The notes under the pieces were generated by a model, which saw only the letters and a list, made by a program, of their open reading frames with translations, was not told the DNA's origin and did not search any database. A program made the position numbers and the translations under genes. Below are positions 15,060 through 26,400 of a stretch of 64,000 bases of DNA, piece by piece. How positions within the stretch are numbered: the stretch's first letter is position 1; each line of letters opens with the position of its first letter. The DNA comes from Cyrtodaria siliqua (lineage: Eukaryota > Mollusca > Bivalvia > Adapedonta > Hiatellidae): positions 1 to 64,000 of the forward strand of contig JAWPHD010003254.1 of the NCBI GenBank assembly GCA_037043455.1, given 5' to 3'.

Positions 15060-15108
15060 CCAAGATCAGCCTGCGAGCAACTCGCAGGCTGATCAGGGTT
15101 TACAATGT
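15060..15108. repeat. Perfect hairpin of 14 bp arms
   Basis: gatcagcctgcgag, a caa loop, then ctcgcaggctgatc. The core aggctgatcagggtttaca also appears at about 50680-50700, so it is part of a dispersed repeat. Confidence 0.75.
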
Positions 15109-15940
15109 CCGGCTGCTGATCAGCCATTTCCCCCAAAACACCCATTTGTCACATAAATGGAATGATCTTAATTCAAAGAAAGAACAGTCCATTATATATA
15201 AAATTATGTAGCGGGTTAAGGGCTAAATATGTGTGCAGCACATGTAACTGTAAAACAGAAAGTTGTCTCCCTTGGCGAAAATGTCGGTCAAAGTGATCAA
15301 AACATTTTTTTTTCTATTTTCTGTAAAGATGGGTATTTTTAAAGAAAAATAGCATGCGGACATTTTTAAAGAACAGACAAGAAGAAAAACACTGTTACCA
15401 AATTTTTAATGACATAGCATCAACAGTGTCGCCTTTTTATGTCGATTTATTGGCGAATTATATCATCCAGTCGACTTTGTTTTAAAGCAAATTTTCCGTA
15501 AAATATTAATAAATCGACTTTCTGTAAATCGGTCAATTTATCATAGAACTTCGCAAAGAACAACACGAGGGCATGAACGATAGCTGTACAATTTATGAAA
15601 AACATACGCACACACGCACACACGCACACACACACACACTCAGTTTATAATGTCAAAATGAACAAGTTATACGGAATGCAGTAGATCAGAAAGTCAAAGG
15701 GAACAAACTCGTTTAAAAAGGCACAACAAGGAAACTAGAGTTATTACTATACTGAAAAGAAAAAGAAACGCATACTGGGTATTTGGTTTGAACGTATTTT
15801 ATTTTTTCAATGGTTTACAACATTTCATATATACATTGTACAATTATATTAAAGGATTAGAATGAAAGCAAACTGCTTATAGAATTCTTCTGCTATACTG
15901 GGTATTTCATGCGACATTAGGCATGTCCTTCGGAAAAAAG
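15109..15940. other. Intergenic DNA with a CA-rich stretch
   Basis: Contains an ACACGC/ACAC microsatellite at about 15606-15640. Nothing else recognised. Confidence 0.5.
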
Positions 15941-15954
15941 GTTTAAACAGCACC

Positions 15955-16276
15955 TAGGGGCTGGCGTGGCGCAGTCGGTAGCGCGGCGGATTTGTAACCG
16001 GAGGCACCGGGTTTAATCCTCCGTGGTGCCACTGAGTTCCGTCGGTGTGTTCTTGGGCAAGACACTTTACCTTAGCCTCGTCCGTCGGATGGGGACGTAA
16101 ACCGGGCGGTCCCGTGTATCGGTCTATCCTCCGAGCACGTTAAAGAACCATAGGAATCTATTCGATAATAAGAGTAGGGCAGGTTCCCGGATTCCTATGT
16201 ATCCTTCCCCTCTCTCTGGGGCGGCTCTAAATAACCTATACTGTGTTGATGAGCAGATAAACAACATTCAATTCAA
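15955..16276 (+). repeat. Full-length tRNA-derived SINE with target duplication
   Basis: The 5' end is tRNA-like, with an A box (tggcgcagtcgg) and a B-box-like ggtttaatcc followed by ccgtggtgcca. Then comes a conserved body (cttgggcaagacacttta; cttcccctctctctggggcg) and a ttcaattcaatt tail. A 13-base duplication, tttaaacagcacc, flanks it at 15942-15954 and 16277-16289, showing retroposition. Related copies lie at 26226-26512 (+), 27221-27507 (-) and 46566-46722 (-). Confidence 0.92.
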
Positions 16277-16289
16277 TTTAAACAGCACC

Positions 16290-16879
16290 GAACACACCAA
16301 TGTTTACCCTTTAAAGTGTTGACAGAATGCGCAGGTGAGCAATCTTAGACTTTGAACGGTGCAATCTCTTAACATTAAACACAATACTGAAATGGCTTGA
16401 CCTTTTCAAACGAAACTTCAACATTTGTGTATTTCTGGTAACAAAGTATACTATGATTAAAAGCTGTACTACATGACAGAGTTGATATTTCTGTAATTAG
16501 TTGTAGCCCCTTGTTGTACAAAACACGTTGAGATATATCTGGAATATTCCGTGGAATTAGGTGTTTTTAATAGTGTAGTACAGGCAATTTTTTGATTATG
16601 AGTTTTCTTTTAACCTATATAGAATGTTGATAAAAAAAAGAAAGCTGTACACTTTTGGGTTTAAACTAGTTCTTTTTAATTTTGTCTTAAAACGACTAAA
16701 ACTGGTTACTTACCACAGGGAGTATAACGTACTCCCTGCTTACCATAAATAATATTTTGTATAAGCTATAGATACAACTATTTTCTAGGAGCATTTGTTA
16801 TATTTTATTTAAAGAGTATTTGAAGTTATGACTTTGTAGTATTTTAAGAGCATTTACCTCATATAGCGGTGATAATACA
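16290..16879. other. AT-rich intergenic DNA, nothing recognised
   Basis: Contains a small palindrome around ggagtataacgtactccc (about 16719-16736). No other structure seen. Confidence 0.45.
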
Positions 16880-17230
16880 GCTATCTCGCCAACAAGGTCA
16901 CATTTTACAACATATGTACACCGTTTCTAAACATACTGTCGATGGGGTATATATACATTTTACGTATTTTGAGAATCCAAACTCTACAGACACAATGTAA
17001 ACGGAATTAACCAGCTAGCCCAAACCCAAAAGGTGGAGCGTCGATTTAAGAGTTATCAACCCATAATTCGTTTTACGCATAGTCAATCACGGGTATTTTA
17101 CGAACCCGTGCATAAACCTATACGTTTAATCTTCAAATATACATTATTATATGACCTGAACATCTGGATAGAGTTTTGATAAACGTTTTCTTAGAGTAAT
17201 TGTGTCGTTATTTGACGGGTTAATTTTTAT
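16880..17230. repeat. Dispersed repeat, inverted partner of 13660-13990
   Basis: Reverse complement of the left copy, with both ends definable by loss of similarity. It ends about 130 bases before exon 1. Confidence 0.7.
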
Positions 17231-17358
17231 AACATTATTTTCAAGTTGTACCATGCACGTGCATGGAGTGATGATTATACATGTATGCTGTTGATTAAAG
17301 AGGTCATCAACAAATTATCAGAGTTTGAACCTCTGTTCCTGTCGGGAAAACGGATGCA

Positions 17359-17406
17359 ATGGATTGTGTATCTTCTGGTGATGGAAGCAAAACACGCCAA
17401 ATCAAG
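17359..17406 (+). CDS. Exon 1, start codon and residues 1-16
   Basis: Begins MDCVSSGDGSKTRQIK and ends at AAG|gtaaca in phase 0, matching the phase-0 start of exon 2. The ATG has G at +4 and an in-frame TGA lies upstream, so it is the first possible start in this frame. A competing open frame over the same bases (from about 17286) ends in phase 2 and does not fit exon 2. No domain is recognised. Confidence 0.6.
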
Positions 17407-20400
17407 GTAACATCTTTCAAAAACATTTCAGTTTAAGGAAGATTTAAAAAAAAAAGGGCCAACATAGTCAACACGAATATGTGTGAAGTTGTTTTCTTCT
17501 AAGTGACCAATCGGCTCTTATGGTTAATAGTGTCTATCATAAGTAATATATAGAGTCTGGTCTCATCGAATTTGTTTATTTAAACACCGAGATGGGCGTA
17601 GCCCATTGGGTTTTTAAATAACCAACGAGTTGAGACAGATTCTATCTTATTTGTAGTATGGTGTACTTAGTGACCCTGTCCGCACTCTAACTTCCATTTA
17701 TCGGACGTTAGAGTATAGTCAATCGCCACACCTTTGTTTATCCTGAATTTAATGATTTTAATACCATCCATTTATCAAAGACAATTTCGCCGACCATACT
17801 ACAACGAACTTTAACTCAGCAAAGCTAATAGTTCTCATACTGTCGCTGCTTTTATTGATTTGAACCTGTCGAATGAAAATGGAGAAATAATAAGCCAAAT
17901 CTATGACAATAGACATGATTTCAGTTTTGACATCGTTAATGATCCCCATTTCACCGATAAACAACTTATGTGGTATATGTTTCTCAAATGATTAGTTTTT
18001 CTAGAGCTTGTGTCGAGTTGAGGAATTTATTATTCGTACCCAAACGTATTACTTCATAGCTACTCCATCCGCGCTACCGTTACCATAAACTATCTTTACC
18101 AAATGTTATTACCGTATTTGTGTTTGTATGGTGTTTTACTTCATTTTCAACACATGTAAGGTTACTTTTAAAATATATAGTAATTTAAGTACTGCGGTAA
18201 GGACTAACACAACCTGACTTATATGGTGACGTAATTTACAAACTTTGTAATCACTTTTACATCTTTCTTATAACAATGGCGAAATAATTAGTAAACTCTA
18301 TGACAAGAGCGATGATTTTAATTTTGATATTGTTAATTATCCGCTCTTAGAAGGGGATGTTCCCCGAGCTACATCTTATGGGGTCTGTGTTTCTCAACCT
18401 ATTCGTTTATCTAGCGCTTGTAGTCGTGTTGAGGACTTTAATATTCGTAATATTTGTATAACCAAATAGCTACTCCAGCAGTGCTACCGATACCATAAGC
18501 TTCGAAACACCTTTGTAAAATGTTATTATCGTAACCATGATCTACTTTTAAAATATAAAAGTAATTTAAGGATTCTTCTGCGACAAGGCCTATCACAACT
18601 TCGTAAGATCCTTGGTCCTAATTACTTTCATACACTCTTTATCAAACTTGTTAACACATTTAGTTATGACCCTATCATTTTGCAACGAATTGCATGTTTA
18701 GTGGTTAACCATTTACGTTTGATGTTTGTCGTCAATCTTGTCTTGTCTTACCCTTAAAGGGACACACGGCAATCTTGATTTTTTAAAAACCCACGGCGTC
18801 CCGTTAGTTTTCCTCTTAATTTGCATTTGTTCAATCATTAATATTAATTGTTAGAATAGTTCAAAGCAAATTATTTTTGCATATTACTAACTTTTTATAA
18901 TATTGCACCAGTAATATATTTAAAAATTTGGTAAAATAGGGAAAGAAAGTTGAAATTTCAATTTTTTATTTAATTATATGCAAGCAGTTTTAAAGTCAAA
19001 ATGACGCAGGATAAGTAAATTGAGAAGCAAATTTAAAGGTTTGAATAAAACTCAAGATTGCCATGTGTCCCTTTAATGGTATGTTCTCGTGTTGCTCTGG
19101 CTTCATTAAGTCACAGAGCACTTACTTTGTGGCTTTCAGGATTTTGTATACTATATATTTATGATCATTTATGTGTTTTACTTATATTGAATTGAATTGA
19201 ATTAGATTTTATAGTCATACCAACAGCTAAGGTCATATGGTGACTTTCCAGCTTCCACTGGTGGAGGAAGACCCCAGTTGCCCCTCCGGGCAATTTTCGT
19301 GCACGGGCGGGCTCCTGGGTAGAACCACCGACGTTCCGCAAGCCAGCTGGATAGCTTCCCTCACATAAAGATTCCTAGGCCCATGAGGGATCGAACCTAC
19401 AGCTGTGAGGGGCAAGTGATCTCAAGTCAGAAACTCAAACCACTCGGCCACGGACGCCCCTACTTATATTGAATATTAATGCTGCATTGTTTGTTAGAGA
19501 ATATAACCTGGTGGTCATTGTTTTTATTTACACTCTCCCGTTTGACACTAGATTAAGAGTGAGGTTTGGTGCATCCTATATAACGTACTCACTGCATATA
19601 TGGAATATTTATAAATATGATAATTTACTGATACATTTTAGAAAGCAAATAGCAGCAATTGTGTGAAAAAAATATACTACACATTATATAACCAGCTAAG
19701 GTTTTTGCATTTATTTGCAGTGATTTTCTTTGCTTAAAATGTTACACGTATGTATCAATATGCCATATTTGGTAATTAAGAATTATGACTTCATAGCTCT
19801 CAAAATGGCACCCCTCTGATTCATTCAGAACAACCTTCAAATGTTCATATATCGTTTTTGTTTGTCATCCGATTTTAATAATTCTTTCATGTTATACGTA
19901 AGCTATTGTGCTTAAAATACAACTAACTGTATTAATGTCATACAGTTCCTGTGTGATGAAAAGATAACAGGGACATCCGAAAGAGTACTCTCCTTTGCAT
20001 CGGTTATAAATTACTATGTAATATTCTATTTGGAACGAAATGGTAAATACGTCCGCTGACTAGGGAGCGTACCGAAAGAGTGGTAGACGAGAGTAACATA
20101 CTCAGGAAATTTGATTTTCACAAGAAGGCCGCCATAATGTGTCACCCCGGGCGAGCACTTCATGTACTCCAAGAGCGTGCTTACACCTGTGGTATGTGAT
20201 TATTACCAACACTAAATGCATGATCTAGTTTGTTTTTTGATTATTGGTCATTACATGGGATGAAAGCGGTTATGATGTATACACTATACAAGTGTACCTA
20301 TGTTTATGTATTCAAAGTATATTTATGTTTTGTTTCGATTGTTTTTTGACAGCGTTTCCTTTTTAAAAAAGTATCACTTTGTAATATTATTTGATATGCG

Positions 20401-23400
20401 ATCTCACAATTATGCCTATATATTGGTAACGTGTACGTTTACCTGTTTCATATTTGTAAATACATTATAAGGGGGCCTCAAGGAAGATAGGCTATGTCAA
20501 TGAGTAAAGCCAATGAGTCACGGGCCCTCTATAATACAGAAAGATAACTTACAACTACTTACCTACTTACCTAACTTACCAGAAACTAGTACACGTCCTG
20601 ACATTATACATGTCGATGCGAGCTACCATTATACATGTCGAGTACACTATACATGTCGAGATACCATTATACATGTCGAGATACCATTATAGTACTGTCG
20701 ATGATACCATGTAGTACATGTCCGAGTATACATAGTCGAGATACCTATACATGTCGAGATACCATTAATACATGTCGAGATAACACTAGAGATACCACTA
20801 TACATGTCGAGCTACCATTATACATGTCGAGATACCACTATACATGTCGAGATACCATTATACATGTCGAGATACCATTATACATGTCGAGATACCATTA
20901 TACATGTCGAGATACCACTATACATGTCGAGATACCACTATACATGTCGAGATACCATTATACATGTCGAGATACCATTATACATGTCGAGATACCATTA
21001 TACATGTCGAGCTACCACCATACATGTCGAGATACCATTATACATGTCGAGCTACCATTATACATGTCGAGCTACCACTATACATGTCGAGCTACCATTA
21101 TACATGTCGAGATACCATTATACATGTCGAGATACCATTATACATGTCGAGCTACCACCATACATGTCGAGCTACCACTATACATGTCGAGATACCATTA
21201 TACTTGTGATAGCTCGACAAGTATCATACTCAACGGAGATTACCAAATTGTCTTAAACAAAAATACTGCTCCACTGCGAATTGTTGATTTTAACCTCAAA
21301 ACTTCCGTGTATGTAGTGTTCCCGTCGATTGGCCGATTTGAAGATCAATTCATACACAGTCATTTGTTATCGATCCCATCGTATCATGCAATAGTTGGCA
21401 ATTATGATGAGATTTTGCTACTCTTTAACAATACTGTAGTGTCAGGGTTTAAATAAATGTAATGCCGGGATCGCTATCCAACACAATAAACGTATTGCGG
21501 AATGGGGACACATTTAAACTACTGGTATGAACATATTTTACTTGAAAGGAAACATATTTTACATGATAAGTGAGTTCGAAAAGATACTACATATTATATA
21601 ATACATATATATAAGCAAACAGGCTGAAGAAGGCAGGCGTGGATCCAGAAATGAAGGTTAGTGTGTGTGTATTAGGTTGTGTGTGGGTGGGGGTGTGGGG
21701 ATGGAGGGTGTGGTGGTGGGAGAGGGGGTCATGGGGTGGCGGGTGTGTGTGGGCGGGGGGGGGGGGGGTGGGGGCGGGGGCGGGGGCGGGGTATATGTGT
21801 TCCGGGTCATGCCTTGAAACATTTTTTGTTTTCCACACCACATTTAGTGAACTTCGGTATATTTGGGTCATTGATTCCGATTAACTATGAACCTAAAATA
21901 CCAAAAAACCAAAACAAAGGTAAAACTATGCCTACTAATTTTTAGGGATTCGATGTGTGGGTGCAGGAGGTTGGGGGAGAGGTGATGGGGTGGGGTCCGT
22001 TTCTCTTGGATCCGATCCTGCAATACACATAGTTGATATTGTGTGTTTGTACATATTCTATTTTATTGTATTTTAGGACACATACTTATTATTGCAAGCA
22101 GAGTATCCTCCCTTACTGAACAATTCGGATGCATATCATCTCCTATCAAGGTACCCTGTCAAGGCACAGCCTCGCAATATTTAATTTGTATCCGACTAGT
22201 TTAAAGGGACACACGGCAATCACTCACGGCGTCCCGTTCGTTTTTCTCTTCACTTGCGTTTGTTTAATCACTAATAGTATGTGTTAGAATAATTCAAAGC
22301 AAATTATTTTTACATATTACTAACCTTTTATAATAGTGCATCAATAATATATTTAAAAATTTGGTGATATAGTGAAGAAAATTGAAATCTCAATTTTTTT
22401 ATTTAATCATATGCAAGCAGTTTTAAAGTCAAAATGACGCAGGATAACTAAATTGAGGAGCAAATTTTAATGTTTGAATAAAACTCAAGATTGCCATGTG
22501 TCCCTTTAATACATTTAATACATTCAATAAAAATACGGTACACTTGTGAAAGAGATTCACTTTTACACATCTTTTAAAATAATTATCTTTCACAAGTGTT
22601 ATGTGAAATTAAAACTATCATAAATTGCTGATATTTTACCAAAGCTTAGCGGCAAAGAATTTCGGGTTTTAACATTTTCTATTCCGGACATTATTCTGAC
22701 ATTACTGGTTGACCTACTTTAAATGCCTCCAGTAGAATGCCTCTGTTTAATTCAAAACCACAAGTCTCGTAACTATGGAAGCCCTGAAAGGACTTCTGAC
22801 TTCCTTACTTCTTACTTTGTAATTCACGACTTAATGGTTTCTACCTTCATAGCTTCTAACTTCATTACTTCTAACTTCATGACTTCTTAATTCAATTCAT
22901 TAAATTTAACTTCATGACTTTTAACCACATTACTTCTAACTTTCATTACTTATAACTTCATGACTTGATTACTTCTAACTTCATGACTTTGAAACAATGA
23001 TGTTGTAGGAACCCTAAACCTGAAAACGGTCATAAATGTGAAATCTGTCATAAATGTAATAACAATTTACCGTAAATGTGAAGACCCTTGTCATAAATGT
23101 GAAAACGACCCGGTGCTTAATGTAGTAACATTTTACCATAAACATGAAAACCTTTTTTTTTAACCGTAAACATGAAAACATAGTGACGTTAAACGTAAAC
23201 ACTTTTTCGTCAACTGTTTTCTTTTTCTGTAACAATAGGCAATATTGTACAAACAATAGTTAATATCGTCACTTATCGATTATGTTACTATTTTGTCACT
23301 AATTAACTTTTTATGCACACATTTTGAAAAACACCCAGATCTTATGTCACGCAGAGCTCTGATATGCTAAAACATTGACAACTGAGTACAACGCGACTTT

Positions 23401-26400
23401 TATGAAGACATGTCAAACATAGCCAGACGTTATCATTAAAAATGTATTTACATGACGACTGAACAAAATTCAGATTCATATCGCAAATATCTTCAAATTT
23501 ACAAATATATATAGTTCATATGAGTACCCTTACGTTTTCGAATATGTCAATTTCCCCCTAAAAGAGAACGCCTACATGGATTGACTTCATATTTGGGCCA
23601 CAATATCTCGGTCAAGGTCGATAACCATCCAGATCGCACCGGAGTTATGGTCTCACCAGAGTTATGGTCCTTTGCTTGTTGAGTTGACGATGTTTGCGGG
23701 TTCCGCCCAATAACTTCAATATTTATAATTCAATCTTGATGAAACTTTAGGATAATGTAAATGGGCACAGAATCTCGGCCATATTCTCCTTTAACGCATG
23801 AGTTATGTTGCTTGAATATTTGAAAATTGATGACCTCAAAAACTTCATCATTATATTCCGACCTTGATAAAAACGTTGGAACAGCGTTTATGGACATATT
23901 ATCTCGGTCACGCTTGATAAACAGCCAGATCGCACATATAAAGCTTTAAGTTATAGCCCTTTGCTTTTTGAAAAATGAGGATTTTTGCAGTTTCCTCCCA
24001 ATAACTTAACCTTGGGGAATTCTTTTTATGGGCATAATATCTAGACCAAGTTCGATGACCAGCCAGATCGCACTTATAATGCCGTGAGTTATGACCCTTT
24101 GATTTTGAAATGTTGCGATGATTTTTCAGGTGTCTGTTCAATAACTTTGATATGTATAATTCAATCTTGATGAAACCTGGAGATAATGTTTATAGTTTGG
24201 TCAAGTTTGATAACCAGCCAGATCTCACCTATAATGCCGGAATTATGGCCCTTTGATTTTTTTTAAAACTGAATAATTTGTGCAGTGTCCTCTCAGTAAT
24301 CTAATCGTTGTACATGGTTAGATAAAATGGATTCACACGTATGCCGGGCGCATATTGTGTCAATTTGATAACTCTTATTTGGTATGCTTTAACATTAAGT
24401 ACCAAGCATTATACACACAATGCCACACACATCCACTCCTTTACAACTCAGTACCTAAGAAGGCCAGACATTGTCGAGATAAATGACGATACCGATCAAG
24501 TCCCTATTTTTCAACTGGTATGTATGTGATGAAATCGTTATGCTCACCGAAACGAAGATTGGGGAGTATACAGTTGCCACTTTGTTTTTCCGTCCTGTCC
24601 GAATACAGCCGAATTAAATAAAACTTGGTTCAATGATAAAGGACGAGAAGGGGAAGGCATGAGGTAAGATGAAGATGTGTGTGAAGGTTCATGAACATAG
24701 GTCAAATACTTTTCAAGTTATGTCCAAGGTTAAGTTGCACGTTAAAGTGTGACGGACGAACGACGGATGACGATAGACAAAGTGATCCCTAAGTGACACA
24801 ATACCATGCTACGCAGGCACGCATAAACGAAGTTTACTCAAAAGCTAAACTAGAACTTTTTTTATATTTGTGTTTATCCTGAAAATACCGAGACAAGAAT
24901 GAGACAAGAGTTAAACATGTCTAGGAAGATATTATCTCCAATATGGAAAGTATTTAAAAAGGAAACAATCCAAACTATTTAGATTCTATAGACTTCTATT
25001 ATATACCTGAAAGTCTTTTGTGATGCTTATTGAATTCATTTTTAATAAAACCCCAAAACATTCAGGAGTGTGAAGCTTCTTTAGTTTTCTAAATAACAAC
25101 CAACGGTCTTGTAGAAATAACAACCAACGGTCTTGTTATTTGTAGAAATAACAACCAACGGTCTTGTAGAAATAACAACCAACGGTCTTGTAGAAAAACG
25201 ATAAACAAGGCTAAAACCTAAATGCGAAATAATAAAAAGAAAAAGAAGAAGAATGATTATTAACGAGAGGCCCAAGAGGGTGGGTAGCAGTTGAGGCGGA
25301 TGAGATTGATTATGATCATGTTACGCGTAAATCTTGAATACGTTTGGTTGGTACAGATCAAATGTGGGGGGTCAGACTGAGGACTCGGGGTGGGGTGGGG
25401 ACATGGTGTAGGAATCGGGGGCCCTCAGATGGGTGTAAGTCAGATATGATGTTGCCTTTCCGTTGTAGATATTAGCTTTCTGAACATTTGTTTTGTAAAG
25501 ATCAGATGGAAAAAAAAGTATCGACTGCTTAACAAAGCAGAAAATAACTAGTGCAATAAATCGTTTTTTTATTTTCCTTTAAATGTGTTTTTCAAACTTA
25601 TTGATCTTTCGTCAATATTAAGACTGACCAATTTGGTAAAAATCGGATGCAAAATGCAGTCGCTAGAAAGTTGATTAGTCAAACTATAGCATTGTTTTCA
25701 TTAACTCAAGGGTCATAACTCTTATGTTTATTAACCGTTATTAACGGTATTTGGACTCGTTTGGGCTATCTATTCATCAATATTAAGCGTTTTGTGCATT
25801 TGAAAGTAACAGATCCTGGTTGCTCATTTCACCGGATCCTATTTGTTTCTGGCACATGATCCTAGCTGTTAGTTGCAAGCATATCTCTTAATAAACGACT
25901 AGATATGACCCCTGTTCGAAATATCTCGGTTTGATATCGGAAGGATAAATGTGCGGTTCCAACCTAATATCAAGCATGATTGATATATAACAAGAGGGTG
26001 TTTTACATGTGCGGATTCAGAATTTACCTCTGGAGTGGGGTCAACTTGTTCCACAAAACTATAAGACAAGCAAAACAAGCACACGCACAAATGTTGTTAA
26101 GTGGGTGGTATTTTTGCAGGGGTCAACTTATGAAAACGATAATGATGAGAGATAATTTGAAGATGTTCACATTTAACGAAATTTCTCTTCTCCAAACATC
26201 GGCGAGGAACTTGTACTCTTCAAGGGGCTGACGTGGATTTGTTGATAGCACGTTGGATTTGGAATCCGGAGGACCCAGATGAAAGCCTTATCGGCGCAAG
26301 TCAATCTCTTCTTTGTCTTGTTGGACAAAACAGGTTTCCTTGGCCTCGTCCGCCGGATTGGGATATACACCGGTTCTGTGTTTTTTCAGTCTGTCCTTCG

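Larger units (their letters stand above)
18266..19600 (+). pseudogene. RT-retroelement copy split by a MITE and a SINE
   Basis: RT C-terminal remnant (atgacaagagcgatgatttt; tattcgtttatctagcgctt) followed by the element's 3' untranslated region. A MITE (18754-19076) and a SINE (19193-19461) interrupt it; joining the flanks restores colinearity with copies at 43280-43600 and 63250-63560. Confidence 0.82.

Noticed and set aside
15957..16040. tRNA gene
   Set aside because: The tRNA-like head continues into a SINE body and tail with a target duplication; the B box is imperfect.
17286..17406. 41-residue ORF in another frame over exon 1
   Set aside because: It ends in phase 2 at the donor, which puts stops into exon 2; the phase-0 frame joins cleanly. 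It remains an alternative if exon 2 is wrong.
19721..19748. Micro-exon between exons 1 and 2
   Set aside because: Good splice sites (atttgcag and CAC|gtatgt), but its only open frame is phase 2 to 2, which does not match either neighbour.
20635..21456. 273-residue ORF
   Set aside because: Produced by a 20 bp tandem array whose 60-base super-period lacks stops; two other frames are open as well.
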